Source: CAYFPO01 sp964345035 | Lineage (GTDB): Bacteria > Fidelibacterota > Marinisomatia > SCGC-AAA003-L08 > GCA-002704045 | Assembly (NCBI GenBank): GCA_964345035.1 | Contig: CAYFPO010000018.1 | Location: 1-44,731 of the forward strand | Length of the DNA: 44,731 nt | Reading direction: 5' to 3' | In this document: positions 41,656-44,731 of the stretch, piece after piece | Position numbering within the stretch: the first letter of the stretch is position 1 | Layout: every line of letters starts with the position of its first letter | Translations under genes and position numbers: made by a program | The notes under the pieces: generated by a model | Told to the model about the DNA's origin: nothing | What the model saw: the letters and a program-made list of their open reading frames with translations, nothing else | The model's database searches: none

Positions 41656-43210
41656 TCAGGAAAATTTAAAGATGCAATCATTAGTACCTTTTGAAAAACG
41701 GCAGATTAATAAATTAGATGATTTTTTAATTTCTATAAGTGAATTAGGATTCTCAAATCCACCCGAAATTAGAAAGTTATTTTCAAATCCAGAATTAATA
41801 AAAGACTCAGATCCTAAAATTGCACCCATTGTATATTGTGGATATGGTAAAATTTATCTTGTTTCAGGTCATTTTTCGCAAGCGCTTAAATATTATAGGG
41901 ATGCCTTAGAACTAATTCATTCCCAAACAGAAAAAAAATCAGAATTAACCAGAAATGATATATTCGCATATGTACATAACCAAGTTGCAGTATTCTACAA
42001 GGTGATTGGAGATAAACCCACAGCAAAAAATCACTTTAATATTGCAAAGCTATTTGTCGAATCTGACCTATTGAAATCAGTTATTGATTACAATTTAGCA
42101 ACTGTAAGTTCTAAGGATGATAAAAATGAAAGTGTACAGACTATAAAAGAATGTATAGAAAAGTTTAAAAAATTAGACCTAAAAACCTACCATGTTATGG
42201 CAATGCACAAACTTGGCGTTTTATATGCATCATTTAATGAGTTTGATAATGCAGAGAGATTGTATCAAAAGAGTTTGCAATTATCCCAAAGATATGAATT
42301 TAAATATCATATATATACAAATTTAAATAGTTTGGGATTTTTAGAATATAAAAGAGGGAATTATGAATTAGCTTTAGGTGAACTTGAGAAAATTAAATTC
42401 CTACCGGAAAGTTTTTATACGAAGTCGTTGATAATAGAGAATATGGCTTTATGTTATGAAAGAATGGAAAAATATTCAAAGGCAATGGATCATTGGATGG
42501 AATCCTTAAATATATGCGAGGATCATGGTGTAATTACAAATATTCCGGAAGATTGTTTTAGGATAGGCTCATTATATGAAAATTATATATTTAATCTGCA
42601 AAAGGCTAAATATTTTTATAAAAAAGGGTACCTTTGTTCAATGGAAATGGTTAGCCAGGATATTAAATTAGTTGGATTCAGATATAAAGTTGTACAGAAG
42701 TATAATAATTTTCTTATTGACCAGCAAAGTGGATTTAATCCGACAATTAAAAAAGAGCCAATTATTAAAGAGTTCCCATTTGCAAGGGATAAAAAATGGA
42801 AAGACATCAAAAATCTAATCCAATACAACGCCATAATTTTTTATAAATACAAATACAAATCCATTGAATTGGCTATACAAAAACTCAGCATGAAAAGGAC
42901 AACCTTTAATGCGGTACAACGGAGATTGAAAGAGAAAGGGTTTAAAATTCCTGATTTTAGATGCCAAATATCTGAATTTAAAAATGAAAATATTTTTGAG
43001 GATATTCATCAATATCTATCCGATATAAAAACATATGATTGGAAAACCTTAAATCATCGTTTTGAAAAGGAAGTCCTTGAGTTTTTATTGGCTGATAAGA
43101 AGGTAAAGAAAAATAAACTCTCTAAAATGATTAATATTAGTTATGCAAATCTAACATTTAAAACAAGGTACAATATTGAATCTTTTGATAATCCATATTC
43201 TTCCAAATAG
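41648..43210 (+). CDS. TPR-repeat protein with C-terminal helix-turn-helix segments (putative regulator)
   Basis: The 520-aa cytoplasmic protein has at least six TPR units between about 55 and 350 (for example GHFSQALKYYRDALEL, FNEFDNAERLYQKSLQLS, GNYELALGELEKI, EKYSKAMDHWMESLNI). Near 395-430 a Fis-type helix-turn-helix is seen (LAIQKLSMKRTTFNAVQRRL, then KEKGF). A second HTH-like segment lies at about 485-515 (KLSKMINISYANLTFKTR). TPR plus HTH is the architecture of regulators that bind peptides or partner proteins. Coupling to a lipoprotein gene suggests an envelope-linked sensory pair; that is inference. Confidence 0.65.
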   Translation: MNNQENLKMQSLVPFEKRQINKLDDFLISISELGFSNPPEIRKLFSNPELIKDSDPKIAPIVYCGYGKIYLVSGHFSQALKYYRDALELIHSQTEKKSELTRNDIFAYVHNQVAVFYKVIGDKPTAKNHFNIAKLFVESDLLKSVIDYNLATVSSKDDKNESVQTIKECIEKFKKLDLKTYHVMAMHKLGVLYASFNEFDNAERLYQKSLQLSQRYEFKYHIYTNLNSLGFLEYKRGNYELALGELEKIKFLPESFYTKSLIIENMALCYERMEKYSKAMDHWMESLNICEDHGVITNIPEDCFRIGSLYENYIFNLQKAKYFYKKGYLCSMEMVSQDIKLVGFRYKVVQKYNNFLIDQQSGFNPTIKKEPIIKEFPFARDKKWKDIKNLIQYNAIIFYKYKYKSIELAIQKLSMKRTTFNAVQRRLKEKGFKIPDFRCQISEFKNENIFEDIHQYLSDIKTYDWKTLNHRFEKEVLEFLLADKKVKKNKLSKMINISYANLTFKTRYNIESFDNPYSSK

Positions 43211-43284
43211 AATACTGTTGATAAATAACACTGATATAGACAAAGTAAATATGAATATTCAAAGGAATTACGCATTGGAATAAT

Positions 43285-44613
43285 ATGTTAAAACGTCATC
43301 AATATATGTTAAGTCGTCTATTACCTACCCTAATAACAAAATATTGGATATTATGTCTGATATTTATTTTCTCACTCTCTTTTACCCAGATCCTGGGTGA
43401 TCTCAACCAAGATGAATCTGTTGATATTTTAGACATTGTACGAACCGTAAATATTATTTTGGAAGTACCCCCCGAACCGAGTGATTATGAAATCTGGGCA
43501 GGGGATGTGAATGTAGATTATGAAACCAATGTGCTTGATGTAGTATTGATGGTCAGTTACATTTTGGATATCATTGAATGCCCCTACTTGAATTTTCCCT
43601 GCAGTTATAATTACTCCCAATGCTGTCTGGATACAACCAGTCATGAAATTACATGGGCAGAAGTTGATACAGTTGGTGACCCTTTTAATACTGGAATTAG
43701 CTGTGCAATAATTAATGAAAATAATATGTTGTTTAATGGATATTTTGATAGTATAGGCACTTCATTCATGTCAAATTTGTATAAATGGGATGGCTCAAGT
43801 TGGATAAATATTGATACGTCTTCATCACCTTACCATATCGGTGAATCATTAGATATTTTAGTATTTAATGAAAATGATATTTGGATTGCGCCAGGAACAC
43901 CAAAACATTGGGATGGCGTAGCTTGGTCTACATACCATCTCTGGGAAATGGGTGTATTGGAAGAAGGTGAAGGACCTATTTTTGGAGAAATCTGGGGATC
44001 TGCACCAGATGATGTATTTTTTGTTGGAATGAATGGTACTATAGTTCACTGGGATGGTGAATCTTTTATAAAAATGGGTGTTAACACAGATTTATGGCTG
44101 AATACTATAACAGGGACTGACCCAAACAATGTATGGGTTACTGGACAATCTGATAATTACCAAAATCATATATTACTGCATTTCAATGGTATTGAATGGA
44201 ATATCATATATGAAGGTATCCCAAGTCTAACTATAATACCTGATACAATATCCGGTTTTACCTATGGTGTTTATACTGATGATCCAGACAGTGTGTGGGT
44301 TGTAACTCATTTAGGATTATACCGTTGTCCTGTTGATACTCAGGGTGAGGGATATTTAATACCCGCAAGTGCTTACGTTTGGGAAGTTGAACCCAATGAT
44401 GTTAATTCAATCAGTCGTAATGATGTATGGCTTGCATGTGACTTGCAGAGAATATGGCATTATAATGGCAGCACCTTCTACTATTATAATAATTTTGAAC
44501 CTAATGGCAATATTAATTTCGAATCGATAGCCCTGAAAGATAATTTAGTACTTTCTGTAGGGACTACATATCCCCTTCCACATTATTCAGTAGCAGTAAG
44601 AGGGTACAGATAG
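43285..44613 (+). CDS. Secreted propeller protein with N-terminal dockerin-like module
   Basis: The 442-aa protein has a signal segment (about 18-37, ILCLIFIFSLSFTQ; Met8 at 43306 is an alternative start). Two dockerin-like repeats follow immediately (GDLNQDESVDILDIVRTVNIIL and GDVNVDYETNVLDVVLMVSYIL, shortened forms). The module is N-terminal here, unlike the other dockerin proteins in the window. A cysteine cluster (ECPYLNFPCS...QCC) and a propeller with blades of the DVWxxG...LxHWDGxxW type fill the rest (NDIWIAPGTPKHWDGVAW, DDVFFVGMNGTIVHWDG). It is likely a surface-recognition protein with no catalytic motif seen. Confidence 0.8.
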   Translation: MLKRHQYMLSRLLPTLITKYWILCLIFIFSLSFTQILGDLNQDESVDILDIVRTVNIILEVPPEPSDYEIWAGDVNVDYETNVLDVVLMVSYILDIIECPYLNFPCSYNYSQCCLDTTSHEITWAEVDTVGDPFNTGISCAIINENNMLFNGYFDSIGTSFMSNLYKWDGSSWINIDTSSSPYHIGESLDILVFNENDIWIAPGTPKHWDGVAWSTYHLWEMGVLEEGEGPIFGEIWGSAPDDVFFVGMNGTIVHWDGESFIKMGVNTDLWLNTITGTDPNNVWVTGQSDNYQNHILLHFNGIEWNIIYEGIPSLTIIPDTISGFTYGVYTDDPDSVWVVTHLGLYRCPVDTQGEGYLIPASAYVWEVEPNDVNSISRNDVWLACDLQRIWHYNGSTFYYYNNFEPNGNINFESIALKDNLVLSVGTTYPLPHYSVAVRGYR

Positions 44614-44640
44614 TTTATAAAAATTGAAGGAAAATTAAAA

Positions 44641-44731
44641 TGAATTCAAAATATCTAATAATATATATAACTTTTTTTTCAATCGTATTAGGACAGGATG
44701 AGGGCAGAATATTTGGAGGATCACCCGTTGA
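44641..44731 (+). CDS. Start of a secreted protein, possibly a trypsin-like serine protease (cut by window end)
   Basis: ATG 44641 has AAGGA 11 nt upstream. The 30 visible residues are a signal peptide (MNSKYLIIYITFFSIVLGQ) followed by DEGRIFGGSPV. RIxGG is the mature N-terminus of chymotrypsin-family (S1) proteases, where cleavage after Arg activates the enzyme, so a secreted S1 protease is likely. The catalytic triad is outside the window. Confidence 0.5.

Overview
The window (44.7 kb, AT-rich, with one 100-N scaffold gap at 40489-40588) looks like part of a metagenome-assembled genome from the Fibrobacterota-Chlorobiota-Bacteroidota (FCB) side of the bacteria. Candidatus Neomarinimicrobiota (SAR406) or a close relative is my best guess. 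The basis is five secreted proteins with dockerin-like tandem modules (D-x-N-x-D followed by LDIV..VN.IL helices), a C-terminal type IX secretion-like sorting domain, FG-GAP and YVTN propeller proteins, and a multihaem lipoprotein, next to standard housekeeping operons. The taxonomic call is inference; no 16S rRNA gene is present.

Layout. 0.1-2.2 kb: secreted caspase-like peptidase. 2.3-11.3 kb: an accessory block bounded by a 25-bp direct repeat. It holds an AAA/DUF4143 ATPase, an FAD glycerol-3-phosphate dehydrogenase, an alkyl-DHAP-synthase-like FAD enzyme, and a tight three-gene operon: sphingomyelinase-like EEP phosphodiesterase, lipid (sphingosine-type) kinase, sphingosine-1-phosphate-lyase-like PLP enzyme. 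IS1595-type transposase scraps lie on both sides of that operon. 11.5-13.5 kb: acetyl-CoA synthetase. 13.6-18.2 kb: YVTN-propeller lipoprotein, pentahaem cytochrome lipoprotein and FG-GAP/dockerin protein, probably one operon. 18.2-19.3 kb: LptF/LptG permease on the opposite strand. 19.4-22.3 kb: pyrR-pyrB-pyrC behind a recognisable PyrR-binding attenuator. 22.4-26.25 kb: rplM-rpsI-rpsB-tsf-pyrH-frr, then a tRNA-Gly gene interrupted by a 20-nt palindromic insert in its T-loop, then a strong terminator. 26.5-31.1 kb: three secreted repeat proteins. 31.2-34.7 kb: a small protein, a selenocysteine MsrA, an alpha/beta hydrolase, a dockerin protein and a TerB-like protein. 34.7-40.0 kb: DUF512 radical-SAM protein, der, a T9SS-sorted metalloprotease and a YigZ/IMPACT protein. 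40.1-40.3 kb: initiator tRNA-Met and a terminator. 40.4-44.7 kb: the scaffold gap, a frameshifted gamma-glutamylcyclotransferase-like gene, an AT-rich lipoprotein/TPR-HTH pair, a dockerin propeller protein, and the start of a probable trypsin-like protease.

The two observations I find most interesting are these. First, an in-frame UGA sits exactly at the catalytic cysteine of MsrA and is followed by a bSECIS-like hairpin. Second, a compact operon has the right enzyme types, in order, to take sphingolipid headgroups and long-chain bases to a fatty aldehyde and phosphoethanolamine. It lies beside an ether-lipid-type enzyme pair and is bracketed by mobile-element scars. Functions are assigned from motifs read by eye; no database search was run.
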